Of a DNA stretch of 64,000 bases, positions 31,722-40,433 are shown piece after piece. The translations under genes and the position numbers were made by a program. The notes under the pieces are model-generated. The model had not been told where the DNA came from, ran no database searches, and saw only the letters and a list, made by a program, of their open reading frames with translations. This DNA comes from BB31 sp964582525 (GTDB lineage Bacteria > Pseudomonadota > Gammaproteobacteria > Beggiatoales > Beggiatoaceae): NCBI GenBank assembly GCA_964582525.1, contig CAZOSP010000003.1:6902-70901 (forward strand). Direction: 5' to 3'. Position 1 is the stretch's first letter, and each line of letters begins with the position of its first letter.

Positions 31722-33416
31722 TTAGTGAGAACTCGCGCCTTCTGCGCCGATACCGGTTTGACAGCGCACGTCTTGCGCGGCAAAGGCGGCACGGTCAATT
31801 TTCGCACGCTCGCTGTTGTCGGTGATGGAGAACAGCCAGATGCCTACAAAAGCGACTGTTACCGAGAACAGCGCGGGGTATTTGTAGGGGAAGATGGCGG
31901 AGGCGTTGCCCAGAATATCAACCCAGACAATAGGTCCGAGTATCACCAAGATGATGGCGGTTAATAAACCTGCCATACCGCCTATGAACGCGCCACGGGT
32001 GGTCAATTTAGACCAGAACATGGACAAAAACAGCACCGGAAAGTTGGCACTAGCGGCAATTGCAAATGCCAAGCCGACCATGAAAGCGATGTTTTGTTGT
32101 TCAAAGGCAATGCCGAGCAGAATGGCGATAACGCCTAAGGCAACCGTAGCGATTTTAGAAATGCGCATTTCGGTGATTTCGTCAACTTGCCCCTTTTTCA
32201 AAACACTGGCGTAGAAATCATGCGATACCGCCGAAGCACCGGCTAAAGTGAGACCCGCAACAACCGCGAGGATGGTGGCGAAAGCAACGGCGGAAATGAA
32301 GCCTAAGAAGATGTCACCGCCTACAGCTTGGGATAAATGCACGGCTGCCATGTTATTGCCGCCGATTAAGCTGCCGCCTTCCAAGTATTCGGGATTGGTA
32401 GCGACTAACACGATAGCACCAAAACCGATAATGAAAGTGAGGATGTAGAAGTAACCGATAAAACCAGTGGCAAAAAATACTGATTTACGGGCTTCTTTGG
32501 CATCTGCGACAGTGAAAAAGCGCATTAAAATGTGTGGCAAGCCTGCCGTACCGAACATCAGGGCAATACCCAGAGAAATGGCTGAAATCGGATCAGACAC
32601 CAAACCACCGGGTCCCATAATATCGCCACCGGCTGCCACCACTTGTTGATGCTTGTCTAGCGTGCTTTCATTAACCACATCCACCGCGCTTTGGAACAGG
32701 GCTTCGAGACTGAAACCAAACTGATAGAGCACCATGATTGCCATGAAGGTCGCGCCAGACAGCAACAGTACGGCTTTGATGATTTGTACCCAAGTGGTCG
32801 CCAACATGCCGCCGAAGGTGACGTACATGATCATTAATATGCCAACTAGAATAACCGCATATTCGTAGGGTAAATCAAACAGGACTTCAATCAGTTTGCC
32901 CGCGCCCACCATTTGTGCGATGAGATATAAAATCACTGTGGCTAAGGCACCAAAAGCGGATAGGGTGCGGATAGGCGTTTGACTGAGGCGATAAGAGGCG
33001 ACATCGGCGAAGGTATATTTGCCCAAGTTGCGCAGGCGTTCTGCCACCAAGAACAGGATGACAGGCCAGCCGACTAAGAAGCCAATGGAATAAATGAGTC
33101 CATCAAAGCCGGTCATAAACACTAAACCGGAAATCCCCAGAAAAGACGCGGCTGACATGTAGTCGCCGGCTATCGCTAAACCGTTTTGAAAACCGGTAAT
33201 GCCACCGCCTGCGGTGTAAAAGTCTTTGGCAGTTTTGGTGCGACGCGCTGCCCAGTAGGTGATGCCTAAAGTCCCTGCGACAAAGGCGAGGAACATAATG
33301 ACCGCAGTGACATTCAGGGGTTTATCGCCCGGTAAAGCATCGCCGGTGGCGAACACTGCACCCGCGGCAAGGAAAATGGTGATAAATGCCGCCCACAAGG
33401 TAAAAGATTTTCTCAT
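31722..33416 (-). CDS. actP: Acetate permease (sodium:solute symporter)
   Basis: A 564-residue inner-membrane transporter of the SSS family with about 13 hydrophobic segments. Typical ActP stretches include FYTAGGGITGFQNGLAIAGDYMSAASFLG (cited in parts: TAGGGITGFQNGLAIAGDY, MSAASFLG), NNMAAVHLSQAVGG and GLTLAGASAVSHDFY. ActP takes up acetate and related short carboxylates with a cation. AAGGAA precedes the ATG, which overlaps the yjcH stop by four bases. The N-terminal hydrophobic stretch is probably a cleaved signal, as in E. coli. Confidence 0.94.
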   Translation of the reverse strand: MRKSFTLWAAFITIFLAAGAVFATGDALPGDKPLNVTAVIMFLAFVAGTLGITYWAARRTKTAKDFYTAGGGITGFQNGLAIAGDYMSAASFLGISGLVFMTGFDGLIYSIGFLVGWPVILFLVAERLRNLGKYTFADVASYRLSQTPIRTLSAFGALATVILYLIAQMVGAGKLIEVLFDLPYEYAVILVGILMIMYVTFGGMLATTWVQIIKAVLLLSGATFMAIMVLYQFGFSLEALFQSAVDVVNESTLDKHQQVVAAGGDIMGPGGLVSDPISAISLGIALMFGTAGLPHILMRFFTVADAKEARKSVFFATGFIGYFYILTFIIGFGAIVLVATNPEYLEGGSLIGGNNMAAVHLSQAVGGDIFLGFISAVAFATILAVVAGLTLAGASAVSHDFYASVLKKGQVDEITEMRISKIATVALGVIAILLGIAFEQQNIAFMVGLAFAIAASANFPVLFLSMFWSKLTTRGAFIGGMAGLLTAIILVILGPIVWVDILGNASAIFPYKYPALFSVTVAFVGIWLFSITDNSERAKIDRAAFAAQDVRCQTGIGAEGASSH

Positions 33417-33736
33417 TTGATGGATTCCTTGATTTCGTTAGAAATATTATCAAATTCGCCATTGGCGCGATAAACATAAATGCCCGTTAAAAGAAAGGCA
33501 GAAAGAATGATGAATACGCCGACAGGAATGCCAACACTAATCACCGAAGTCGCACTGATTTTGGCTGCCAACACCTGCGGCGCAAAAGCCAGTAGCAAAA
33601 TAAAGCCGTAATAGATGGTCAACATGATGATGGAAAGAATCCACGCAAACTTAGTACGTTTAGACACTAAATCGTTGTATTTAGGATGACTTGTGATTTT
33701 CTCCACAAGTTCTTGGCTGATATTTGCCTGTTCCAT
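33413..33736 (-). CDS. yjcH: DUF485 membrane protein, partner of ActP
   Basis: A 107-residue protein with two membrane helices (about 30-50 and 63-88) joined by a short loop. The N-terminal part, LVEKITSHPKYNDLVSKRTK, and the helix ILSIIMLTIYYGFILLLAF are typical of the DUF485/YjcH family. These proteins are almost always encoded just before actP and are co-transcribed with it; their exact function is unknown. GAGGAG precedes the ATG. The stop overlaps the actP start (ATGA). Confidence 0.93.
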   Translation of the reverse strand: MEQANISQELVEKITSHPKYNDLVSKRTKFAWILSIIMLTIYYGFILLLAFAPQVLAAKISATSVISVGIPVGVFIILSAFLLTGIYVYRANGEFDNISNEIKESIK

Positions 33737-34035
33737 TTGGGTCTCCTCGAAAAAAGCTAAAAAAATCCCCTTTGATAAAACCTGCTAACAACTAGAATTT
33801 TCCAGTGTGTAAACTTGTTTTGGTATTTTAGGGAGAATGAAGATACTCAGTCGCAATGCCGGTTGCTGTTTTGGACTTATCCTTAGTGTGTACGCCAAAC
33901 CGAGTCGTTACTTTGCACGAAGCGCAAAAGCGCAGGGACTATAGTTATTTTCATACTACAGCGCAACAGCTATTAACAAAGTTAGAGGTTTTACTAAAAT
34001 CCGCTAGTAATGTTAATGACGCAGGTTAGGCTGCC
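33737..34035. other. Intergenic region upstream of yjcH-actP
   Basis: About 300 bases between two minus-strand genes. It must carry the acetate operon promoter, but I see no convincing -35/-10 pair. A short stem GCGCAAAAGCGC-like palindrome near 33928 is the only structure noted. Confidence 0.4.
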
Positions 34036-34323
34036 TTAGAAAGCGTTACCGGCGATAAACAGAAAGCCTGCAATGCCGCAAATTCCCAAAGCCGCAAGCA
34101 GTGCCGGTATATTCAAGACATTGAAACCATTTTTCATAGAAATGCCGCTCACAATAACAGCTATCACAGCCACCGCTATAGCCGAGAAAAACAACAGTTG
34201 TACGCAAGCCGTGTCGCAGCTTCGTTCAGACAAATCGCCGGACAACAGATTTACGCCCATGCTGATGAACAACGCCCAAGCAATAAGGGCAAGTAAAACA
34301 GAGACCAAAGAGAGTGCTTTCAT
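34036..34323 (-). CDS. Small three-helix membrane protein
   Basis: A 95-residue protein with AAGGAG 8 bases before the ATG. Three hydrophobic segments (about 3-25, 42-62 and 70-92) make up most of it. A hydrophilic loop after the first segment contains two cysteines (RSCDTACVQ), which could form a disulphide if it faces the periplasm. No family is recognised. It stands alone, with a hairpin followed by T residues immediately upstream on its strand. Confidence 0.65.
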   Translation of the reverse strand: MKALSLVSVLLALIAWALFISMGVNLLSGDLSERSCDTACVQLLFFSAIAVAVIAVIVSGISMKNGFNVLNIPALLAALGICGIAGFLFIAGNAF

Positions 34324-34349
34324 TGAATATTCTCCTTAAGTGGGATATA

Positions 34350-34390
34350 AAAAAAGCTGTCGTTATACTTTGATTGTTGGTGACGACAGC
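34350..34390 (-). terminator. Hairpin with T-run on the minus strand
   Basis: GCTGTCGT and ACGACAGC form an 8-base stem. On the minus strand it is followed by TTTTTTTATA. It lies between the XRE regulator gene and the small membrane protein gene, so it may terminate the former or attenuate the latter. Confidence 0.6.
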
Positions 34391-34518
34391 AGGAAACATG
34401 AGTGCTATCAGTCCCCGCAGCTTGACAAGATTAACCTGTGGGGACTGAATGGCTAAAGGTAACACGCAAAAAAGATACTTCCAAGCCTGACAGATGTTCA
34501 AATTACTCGCGGAGCTTT

Positions 34519-34590
34519 ATCCGTAGGGTTTGCCCTCGTGCCAGCACTCTGAGCGGCACGATCGGTTCGCGCTCTATGCGAAACGAGGGG
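34519..34590. repeat. Palindromic element related to family C
   Basis: It begins CGTAGGGTTTGC, the same edge as family C in reverse. Outer arms GCCCTCGT and ACGAGGGGC enclose the hairpins CGTGCC/GGCACG and TTCGC/GCGAA. This is the same three-branch architecture seen in family B. Confidence 0.5.
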
Positions 34591-34658
34591 CAGGGTGATC
34601 TGACCGACACCCAAAGCGAGTGCAGACTATAACCTGCGCATAAACACATCAATCATTA

Positions 34659-35093
34659 TTATGTGGCATTAACTTTCAGCAGCGCGTTTATCTCTTGCAA
34701 CTGTATAATTTGTTGCCTGAGAAGCTCTATCTCTTTATCTCGTTCTTGTAATAATAACCGTGATTTTTCAAGTTCATTTGCACATTCCGTTTCGCTGAGA
34801 ACAATGTGACCTTGTGGATTATAAATTGATTTAGCATTTGAATAATTATGATTACTTAGCATACAGGCAGTGTATGTGACATTGTGAGCATTTAAATCGA
34901 GTAATTGTGATAAGCCCACCTCCATCACGTCTGCAATCTGTGTTAAACGTGATAAATTAACATCAGTTTCGCCACGCTCAATCTTTGCGTAACTGTTGAC
35001 AGCGATCCCAAGTTTATTTGCAGTCTCTTCTTGAGACCACCCTTTGAGCATTCTCATAACTTTTATTTTATTATAAAAATCAGTAGCTTGCAT
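34659..35093 (-). CDS. XRE-family transcriptional regulator with C-terminal coiled coil
   Basis: A 144-residue protein with a strong AGGAGG before its ATG. Residues 8-66 form a Cro/C1-type helix-turn-helix (MRMLKGWSQEETANKLGIAV, SYAKIERGETDVNLSRLTQI). The last 40 residues are a charged helix (LEKSRLLLQERDKEIELLRQ) likely to dimerise. It is divergent from the exported protein gene at 35314 and may regulate it and itself. The sequence is A+T rich. Such regulators are common on mobile islands. Confidence 0.85.
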   Translation of the reverse strand: MQATDFYNKIKVMRMLKGWSQEETANKLGIAVNSYAKIERGETDVNLSRLTQIADVMEVGLSQLLDLNAHNVTYTACMLSNHNYSNAKSIYNPQGHIVLSETECANELEKSRLLLQERDKEIELLRQQIIQLQEINALLKVNAT

Positions 35094-35260
35094 AAAATAA
35101 CACCTCCTGTATGTTGAAATAAAATATATGAGCTTCTGTATTCTTTAATAAATTAGGTGTTTAATGTGGAGCAGTTTTTAATGGCTCACCAAAACCCTAG
35201 CGCAAGAGTAAAAGTCTAAACTAGATTGGGTGCTTAATCTAATCTATTTTTTGTGTTTTT

Positions 35261-35298
35261 TAGATTAAATTTGGGTGGTGATTATTTGATTAAATTTG
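35261..35298 (+). promoter_or_regulatory. Direct repeat upstream of the exported-protein gene
   Basis: GATTAAATTTG occurs at 35263-35273 and 35288-35298, 25 bases apart, just before the AAGGAG of the next gene. AGATT...AATCT at 35223-35240 adds an inverted repeat. These could be binding sites of the divergent XRE regulator. Confidence 0.35.
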
Positions 35299-35313
35299 CT
35301 AAGGAGCTTAGTG

Positions 35314-35793
35314 ATGAAAAAAAGTGTAACCCTTTTTGTGACCATGGTGTTAGTGTTGCCCAATGTTTCTTATTCTGAGGATATGTCAAAAAAACAAGCA
35401 GATGCTTTGATGACATTAGGTCAGTTGCAGGCAAGACGACCTGATCTTAAAGATGCAGTTCTAATGGTAGATAGAAAAAACTGTGAAAAAGACAAAGTAT
35501 GGATTTATTCATCTCGTCGTTACACAGGAACAAAGGAAATTTGTCCTGTTATTGCAGATACACAAGAAAAAATTTGTACATTTAAACCTGTTAAAAAAGA
35601 TGTTTACTATAAATCGAAAGGCTTAGAAGATCAACAGGTTAAAGTAACCACAGTGACTTTTGAAGTTCCCAAGCAAGAGTGGGTACCTGATACAAAACAA
35701 GTGCTGGTATATCAAAAGCGTGAAGAAAAGCCTGTTGAGCCACGAAGTCCAGAGTATGAAACAAAATATTTTTTCAATACTAATAAAAGATAG
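35314..35793 (+). CDS. Exported hypothetical protein
   Basis: ATG at 35314 follows AAGGAG by 7 bases and begins a clear signal peptide (MKKSVTLFVTMVLVLPNVSYS, cleavage after about residue 21). The product is 159 residues. The mature part is charged and contains three cysteines (NCEKDK, EICPVI, KICTF) and a Lys/Val-rich stretch with repeated QxW/VPDTKQVLVYQ-like strands. No family is recognised. It is the first gene of an A+T-rich run of three. Confidence 0.6.
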   Translation: MKKSVTLFVTMVLVLPNVSYSEDMSKKQADALMTLGQLQARRPDLKDAVLMVDRKNCEKDKVWIYSSRRYTGTKEICPVIADTQEKICTFKPVKKDVYYKSKGLEDQQVKVTTVTFEVPKQEWVPDTKQVLVYQKREEKPVEPRSPEYETKYFFNTNKR

Positions 35794-35867
35794 TATTGAG
35801 CTTTTTGTAAAGCTATCTGATATACATTCAATACCAGATAGCTTTGTATTTGACTTTAATTAAAAAG

Positions 35868-36686
35868 ATGAAAAACATGAATAAATTCTTATTTAGCGCA
35901 GTTGTCTTGTTATCGTTTTCTTTTAATGTATTTGCATTTGAACGACTTTCTTTGCATGTTGAGCTTCCTGTGGGATGGGAACGCACAGATAAGGAACAAA
36001 TTAAGCCAATTAGCAGTGAAGGCATTAAAAGTCAGTTTATATACGGGGCTAAATCAGTTAATGGGAGTTATTTTTTTATTAGCTATGATGATACCGACAT
36101 AAATGAACCAACTTTAATTGATGATATATTCTTTGGCTCTAGTGAAGAATTTTTACCTTGGAAAGCTAAAGTAAGTCAATCAGCCAATGCAGTTAAACTT
36201 CCTTACAATAATAGAGAGGCAAATTTAACATTTGCAGATATAAAAATGGAGGGTAAAGGCTCTGGGTTTGATTTTTTAACTGGAAATCAAATAGATACCA
36301 TTTCAATGACACGCTTTTTTCCAGTTATTCTTGCTTTAAGCAATGTCAATGATATTCAATCTGGGCTTTTAGCTATTGATTTTCGTGGTAAAAAAACTTC
36401 CACAAAAGATATTGAAGATTTTAATGTCTTCAAGGAGCAGTTTTTTTCTTTTGTACGCATACCGCAAGACATTGTGATTGATGATGCTAAAAATTATCGA
36501 GTTTATCTCAATGCAAGAAGTACCGTGAATCAAAAAGCATCTGATATTCAAAGTGCGCAAACTCAAGAAAACTGTAAATTGAATATGACCTTCGAGTTTT
36601 ATGAGGAAAAATTTTGGTCTCCAGAGGAGCTAGAAATATTAAGTAAAAAGTTTGCAGAACTAGCAAAAAAAAAGGTAATAAAATGA
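35868..36686 (+). CDS. Exported hypothetical protein
   Basis: The protein of about 272 residues starts MKNMNKFLFSAVVLLSFSFN and has a signal peptide cleaved near VFA-FE. ATG at 35868 or 35877 are both possible; neither has a strong ribosome binding site. The mature part looks like a globular alpha/beta domain, with PVGWERTDKEQ near its start resembling the openings of DcrB/PsbP-like periplasmic proteins; that resemblance is weak. It ends in a Lys-rich helix. Its stop overlaps the start of the TPR lipoprotein gene by four bases, so the two are coupled. Confidence 0.6.
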   Translation: MKNMNKFLFSAVVLLSFSFNVFAFERLSLHVELPVGWERTDKEQIKPISSEGIKSQFIYGAKSVNGSYFFISYDDTDINEPTLIDDIFFGSSEEFLPWKAKVSQSANAVKLPYNNREANLTFADIKMEGKGSGFDFLTGNQIDTISMTRFFPVILALSNVNDIQSGLLAIDFRGKKTSTKDIEDFNVFKEQFFSFVRIPQDIVIDDAKNYRVYLNARSTVNQKASDIQSAQTQENCKLNMTFEFYEEKFWSPEELEILSKKFAELAKKKVIK

Positions 36687-37009
36687 AAGTAAAGTTATGT
36701 TTTATAATTATCACGGTATGGTTGCAGACTGGGTGTGTTAATGAATATAACTTAAAGCAATTTAACCCTGGAAAAACAGCGATTCTGTTACATTTAGATG
36801 GCAATATTGATGATGCTATTGGCAAGTATAGAGAACAATTAAGTGATAACCCTGATGATCTTATTGCTGCTAATAACCTTGGTGTAGCACTTTATGAAAA
36901 TAAACAATATGATGAAGCAATGATGATATTCCAAGATATTCTTAGAAAAGAACCATCTCATCAGTCTGCAAAATCAAATTTAAATATTTTGCAACAAAAT
37001 AATTTCTAG
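36683..37009 (+). CDS. Small TPR lipoprotein
   Basis: A 108-residue protein starting at the ATGA overlap with the preceding gene. A signal peptide ends in the lipobox LQTGC, so the mature protein is probably lipid-anchored. Two tetratricopeptide units follow (about 42-75 and 76-108), with GNIDDAIGKYREQLSDNPDD and NNLGVALYENKQYDEAMMIF. Such proteins assemble partner complexes at the envelope. It closes the A+T-rich cassette. Confidence 0.75.
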   Translation: MKVKLCFIIITVWLQTGCVNEYNLKQFNPGKTAILLHLDGNIDDAIGKYREQLSDNPDDLIAANNLGVALYENKQYDEAMMIFQDILRKEPSHQSAKSNLNILQQNNF

Positions 37010-37110
37010 CACCTCAGACAGCATCATACCTTCCATCAAACTTGCTAGCGGAGCTGGGCTTGAAACCTTGATTCGTAGGTTTTGGGATGTTTATACTCAT
37101 AGTCGCCAGA

Positions 37111-37190
37111 AAGTAAGCGTTCAGACCCCAGTAAAAAACCTGACAGTTCTTGAAGACCTGTCAGGTTTAGCGCGGGGTGTGAATGGTTGC
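37111..37190. repeat. Family A palindromic repeat
   Basis: GTAAGCGTTCAGACCCCAG, the core AAACCTGACAGTTC...GACCTGTCAGGTTT, then GGGGTGTGAATGGTTGC. The outer GTTCA/TGAA arms are conserved. It borders the family E copy. Confidence 0.75.
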
Positions 37191-37191
37191 A

Positions 37192-37291
37192 CCAGAAACT
37201 GCATTTTTTGCTTTATCAAGTTTGCTGCAACTACTTGGGTTTTAAGCACTTAATCAAAATCCCTGAGAGCAGTTTCAGGCGCAGGACAGTA
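37192..37291 (-). repeat. Family E repeat, copy 2 (inverted)
   Basis: The reverse complement of copy 1 at 26577-26676, with TTTGCTTTATCAAGTTTGCT and TTTTAAGCACTTAATCAAAA. Identity is high along about 95 bases. No open reading frame is shared between the copies. Confidence 0.75.
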
Positions 37292-37295
37292 TAAG

Positions 37296-38210
37296 CTAAC
37301 CAGTGAATTTGCCGCTTTCAATGCGTTGCGCTTCCATCAGTTCTAATTCCCTGGAACCGGACACGACGACTTTTGCGTTGGGCACAAAATCTAAAGTGCT
37401 GGCGCGGTCGGCATAGGGGATTTGATTAAGCAACACCTTAATGGCGTTCAAACGTGCCAAATGTTTGTCGTTAGAGCGGATGATCGTCCAAGGCGCGTCG
37501 CTGGTGTGGGTGCGACGTAGCATTTCATATTTGACGTTGGTGAAATCATCCCAGCGTTCTTGTGCTTGTAAATCCACTTCGCTGAGTTTCCATTGACGCA
37601 AAGGGTCTGTTTTGCGGCGTTCAAAGCGACGTGCTTGTTCTTCGCGGGTGACACTGAAATAAAGCTTTATTAAATGGGTGCCTTGACGCACCAAATCATT
37701 TTCAAAGCTGGTCACGCCCATCATAAAATTTTTGTATTCTTCATCGCTACAAAAACCAAAAACAGGCTCTACCATGGCGCGGTTGTACCAGCTACGATCA
37801 AATAATACAATCTCTCCGGCACGAGGGAAGTGTTCTATGTAGCGTTGAAAAAACCATTGTGTGCGTTGTACGTCTGAGGGTTTGCCTAAAGCGACGATGC
37901 GATAGTGTTTTTCATTCATGTAGCGAGTCATGCGGCGAATGGTGCCGCCTTTGCCAGCGGCATCGCGTCCTTCAAACAGGATAATCATTTTTTCACCCGT
38001 TTGTTCTAAGTGTTTTTGCAATTTAATAATTTCTGCTTGGTAGGGTTTTAATTCTTGCTCTTCTCGACGACGCTGAACGGCTTTATTTTCTGGTTTTTTT
38101 AAGCTTTCATTTTCAGCTTTCAGTTTTTTGTATTCGTTTAGCAGTTCTTCGGGCGTGAGTTTTTTGCCATCGACTTCAAATGTCGTTTGCATTTTTTTTC
38201 CTTCTGTCAT
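37296..38210 (-). CDS. ppk2: Polyphosphate kinase 2
   Basis: A single-domain PPK2 of about 304 residues. It carries the P-loop EGRDAAGKGG, the lid/Walker B region LFDRSWYNRAMVEPVFGFC and the conserved RRMTRYMN segment. PPK2 enzymes transfer phosphate between polyphosphate and ADP or GDP, usually favouring nucleotide formation. ATG at 38210 (MTEGKKMQTTF) is chosen because AAGGA lies 8 bases before it; an in-frame upstream start at 38249 does not have this. A family A repeat lies directly upstream, so the promoter is close to or inside it. Confidence 0.93.
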   Translation of the reverse strand: MTEGKKMQTTFEVDGKKLTPEELLNEYKKLKAENESLKKPENKAVQRRREEQELKPYQAEIIKLQKHLEQTGEKMIILFEGRDAAGKGGTIRRMTRYMNEKHYRIVALGKPSDVQRTQWFFQRYIEHFPRAGEIVLFDRSWYNRAMVEPVFGFCSDEEYKNFMMGVTSFENDLVRQGTHLIKLYFSVTREEQARRFERRKTDPLRQWKLSEVDLQAQERWDDFTNVKYEMLRRTHTSDAPWTIIRSNDKHLARLNAIKVLLNQIPYADRASTLDFVPNAKVVVSGSRELELMEAQRIESGKFTG

Positions 38211-38235
38211 TGTATTTTCCTTTCTTACGAATTTT

Positions 38236-38326
38236 CCAAAACCTATCAAGTTCTGCGTGCGTGACCGTTCACGCCCCTATGCAAAACCTGACAGGTTTTT
38301 CTGGGAGGGAGGTGAATGCTTACCCG
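38236..38326. repeat. Family A palindromic repeat
   Basis: CCGTTCACGCCCCTATGC, then AAAACCTGACAGGTTTTT, then CTGGGAGGGAGGTGAATGC. It is preceded by a second partial motif, AAAACCTATCAAGTT. It separates ppk2 from the REC-GGDEF gene. Confidence 0.7.
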
Positions 38327-38336
38327 GGTGCTGCGT

Positions 38337-39278
38337 TTAACTCTGTACTTGATTGCGTCCATTTTCTTTAGCCGCATATAATTTTGCATCGGCGGCTTTG
38401 ATTAAATCTAAAGATGAACGCGCTTCATCGGGAATGCAGGTGGCAACGCCTAAGCTGGCGGTGACAACCTGGCTGATGTCTGAATCACTGTGTGGAATGT
38501 GCAGTTGTTCAATCTGTTGGCGGATTTCTTGCGCAAAATGTATCGCAGTGTCGTGATCGGTGTTGCCGTACAAGACGGCAAATTCTTCGCCGCCAAAGCG
38601 GGCGGCTAAATCGGTTGGGCGTGTACCCACAGCGGCAATGGTTTGAGCCACCTGTTTTAAGGTGTCATCGCCTTGCAAATGACCGTAGGTGTCGTTGTAG
38701 GGTTTGAAATAATCAATGTCGATCATGATTAGGGATAGGGGTGTTTTGGCACGTTGGCAGCGTCGCCATTCGTTTTTTAAGCATTCATCAAAGCGTCGTC
38801 GATTAGCCAGTAAAGTCAGTCCGTCACGGTCAGCAAAGGCTTGTAATTGTTTGGTTTTTTGTCGCAAAGCCAGATGTGTTTTGACCCGCGCTAGAAGGAT
38901 TTTGGGGTTAAAAGGTTTGGTCACATAGTCCGCCGCGCCTAATTCAAAGCCTTGTAGAACGTCTTCATCTTCGGCTTTCGCTGACAAAAAAATGATCGGA
39001 ATGTCACGGGTAATGGGGTCTTTTTTGAGTTGGCGACAGGTTTCAAAACCGTCCATTTCCGGCATCATAATGTCTAATAAAATCAAATCGGGCATGATTT
39101 TACTGGTTAAAGTCAGTGCTTGTACGCCGTTTTGCGCGATATTGATTTGATAATCTTGTTGGCGTAACACGGTGCCTAAGACGCGAATATTGTCGGGCGT
39201 GTCATCAACAATCAAGATACGCTGCGCGGCTAATTCCTGAAAAACAGTATCGATGTTTGTCATAGTTGTATCATTCAC
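38337..39278 (-). CDS. Response regulator diguanylate cyclase (REC-GGDEF)
   Basis: A 313-residue protein that makes cyclic di-GMP. The receiver domain (about 18-135) has the acidic pair in VDDTP, the phosphorylation site in LILLDIMMPEMDG and the switch lysine in VTKPF. The GGDEF domain (about 150-313) has an active GGEEF loop and, five residues before it, the RPTD inhibitory site that binds c-di-GMP. GTG at 39278 is chosen because AAGGA is 7 bases upstream. It lies 11 bases after the REC-histidine kinase gene, so the two are one operon and the kinase may phosphorylate it. The layout resembles PleD or WspR. Confidence 0.93.
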   Translation of the reverse strand: MNDTTMTNIDTVFQELAAQRILIVDDTPDNIRVLGTVLRQQDYQINIAQNGVQALTLTSKIMPDLILLDIMMPEMDGFETCRQLKKDPITRDIPIIFLSAKAEDEDVLQGFELGAADYVTKPFNPKILLARVKTHLALRQKTKQLQAFADRDGLTLLANRRRFDECLKNEWRRCQRAKTPLSLIMIDIDYFKPYNDTYGHLQGDDTLKQVAQTIAAVGTRPTDLAARFGGEEFAVLYGNTDHDTAIHFAQEIRQQIEQLHIPHSDSDISQVVTASLGVATCIPDEARSSLDLIKAADAKLYAAKENGRNQVQS

Positions 39279-39289
39279 AAGGTAATCCT

Positions 39290-40387
39290 TTATTCGCTGC
39301 GCAATAAATGTAGGCTGATTTTTGTGCCATGATGTTCTGCATCTTCTTTTTCTGAACGCGACTCAACGCGAATATCGCCGCCATAAGTGTGTATGAATTT
39401 TTGCACTAGGGGCATTCCAAAGCCTGTGCCTTGTTCGCCCTGTGTACCGCGCCGGCTGGTGGTTTTGCGCACGTCAAACAGCCCATCTAAGAGTTTTTCT
39501 GACATGCCGATGCCGTCATCTTCAATGTGCAAAATAAGCATTTTGCTATCAACAATTTCAGTATAAAGGCGAATTTCAGTGTCTGCATAAGAAAATTTTA
39601 AGGCGTTGGTGAGCAGATTATTAATCACCGAATTAACAAAAGAAGTGCGTTCAGCAATGATGTTTAAGTCGGCATCAATGTTTTTCACCAGCCGCACATT
39701 TTTTTCACTAAAACGTGTTCGTAACATACGTTCAGATTCGGTAATCATGCTTAACAAATTATGCGTTTCTAAGTTGAGTCGATGTTCGTCTAACGCCTGC
39801 ATCTCACGCACCAGTTGTATGACGTTTAAGCCATTGTCGGCGGCGGATACTAATAATTCGCGCATTTCCTCAAAGCTGGCAAAAAAGTCCGGCATATTGA
39901 GGATAGACAACATAGTACTCATGGGATTGGCTAGATCGTGACAAAGAATATGCACCAGTGCTTTGCGCTCATTGCTGATGCGTTCGATTTCATCGCGGTT
40001 GTGTTTGAGTTCTAATTGGGTGCGGACGCGGATGAGCAGCTCGTTGGCGTTGAAAGGTTTGGTGACATAATCCACCGCGCCCAATTCAAAGCCGCGCACA
40101 ATGTCGTTGGTTTCCGATTTTGCGGTTAAGAAAATAATGGGGATTACCCGTGTACGCTCTTGCGCTTTGAGGTGTTTGCAGGTTTCAAAGCCGTCTAGCT
40201 CTGGCATCATCACATCCAGCAAAATCAAGTCGGGTAATACTTCTTTAAGCATTTCTAAGGCTTGCAGACCATTTTGTGCGACATAGATTTGATAATTTTC
40301 ACGTCTCAGCGTTGCCCCCAGTACCTGAATATTTTGCGGGGTATCATCAACAATCATGACGCGAGGTGCTTTTGCGGCATCTGTCAT
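39290..40387 (-). CDS. REC-histidine kinase signalling protein
   Basis: About 365 residues. An N-terminal receiver (VDDTPQNIQVLG, LILLDVMMPELDG, VDYVTKPF) is followed by a short coiled coil, the phosphoacceptor box HILCHDLANPM and a HATPase domain with the N box INNLLTNALKFS, the G1 box EDDGIGMS and the G2 region GTGFGMPLVQKF. There is no membrane segment. ATG at 40387 has AAGGA 10 bases upstream; the ATG at 40411 lacks one. The receiver closely resembles that of the downstream cyclase, suggesting duplication. It probably receives a signal through REC and passes phosphate to its neighbour. Confidence 0.9.
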   Translation of the reverse strand: MTDAAKAPRVMIVDDTPQNIQVLGATLRRENYQIYVAQNGLQALEMLKEVLPDLILLDVMMPELDGFETCKHLKAQERTRVIPIIFLTAKSETNDIVRGFELGAVDYVTKPFNANELLIRVRTQLELKHNRDEIERISNERKALVHILCHDLANPMSTMLSILNMPDFFASFEEMRELLVSAADNGLNVIQLVREMQALDEHRLNLETHNLLSMITESERMLRTRFSEKNVRLVKNIDADLNIIAERTSFVNSVINNLLTNALKFSYADTEIRLYTEIVDSKMLILHIEDDGIGMSEKLLDGLFDVRKTTSRRGTQGEQGTGFGMPLVQKFIHTYGGDIRVESRSEKEDAEHHGTKISLHLLRSE

Positions 40388-40433
40388 TCTGAATAAATCC
40401 TTGCTATCCATCTAAAACAGCTTAAATTTGTCG

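Larger units (their letters stand above)
34324..34658. other. Intergenic region with hairpin and palindromic element
   Basis: No gene is seen. It holds the hairpin at 34356-34390 and the palindromic element at 34519-34590, both annotated separately. Confidence 0.5.

Noticed and set aside
20305..38326. CRISPR array suggested by repeated palindromes
   Set aside because: The copies are kilobases apart, vary in length and have genes between them; no cas genes are present.
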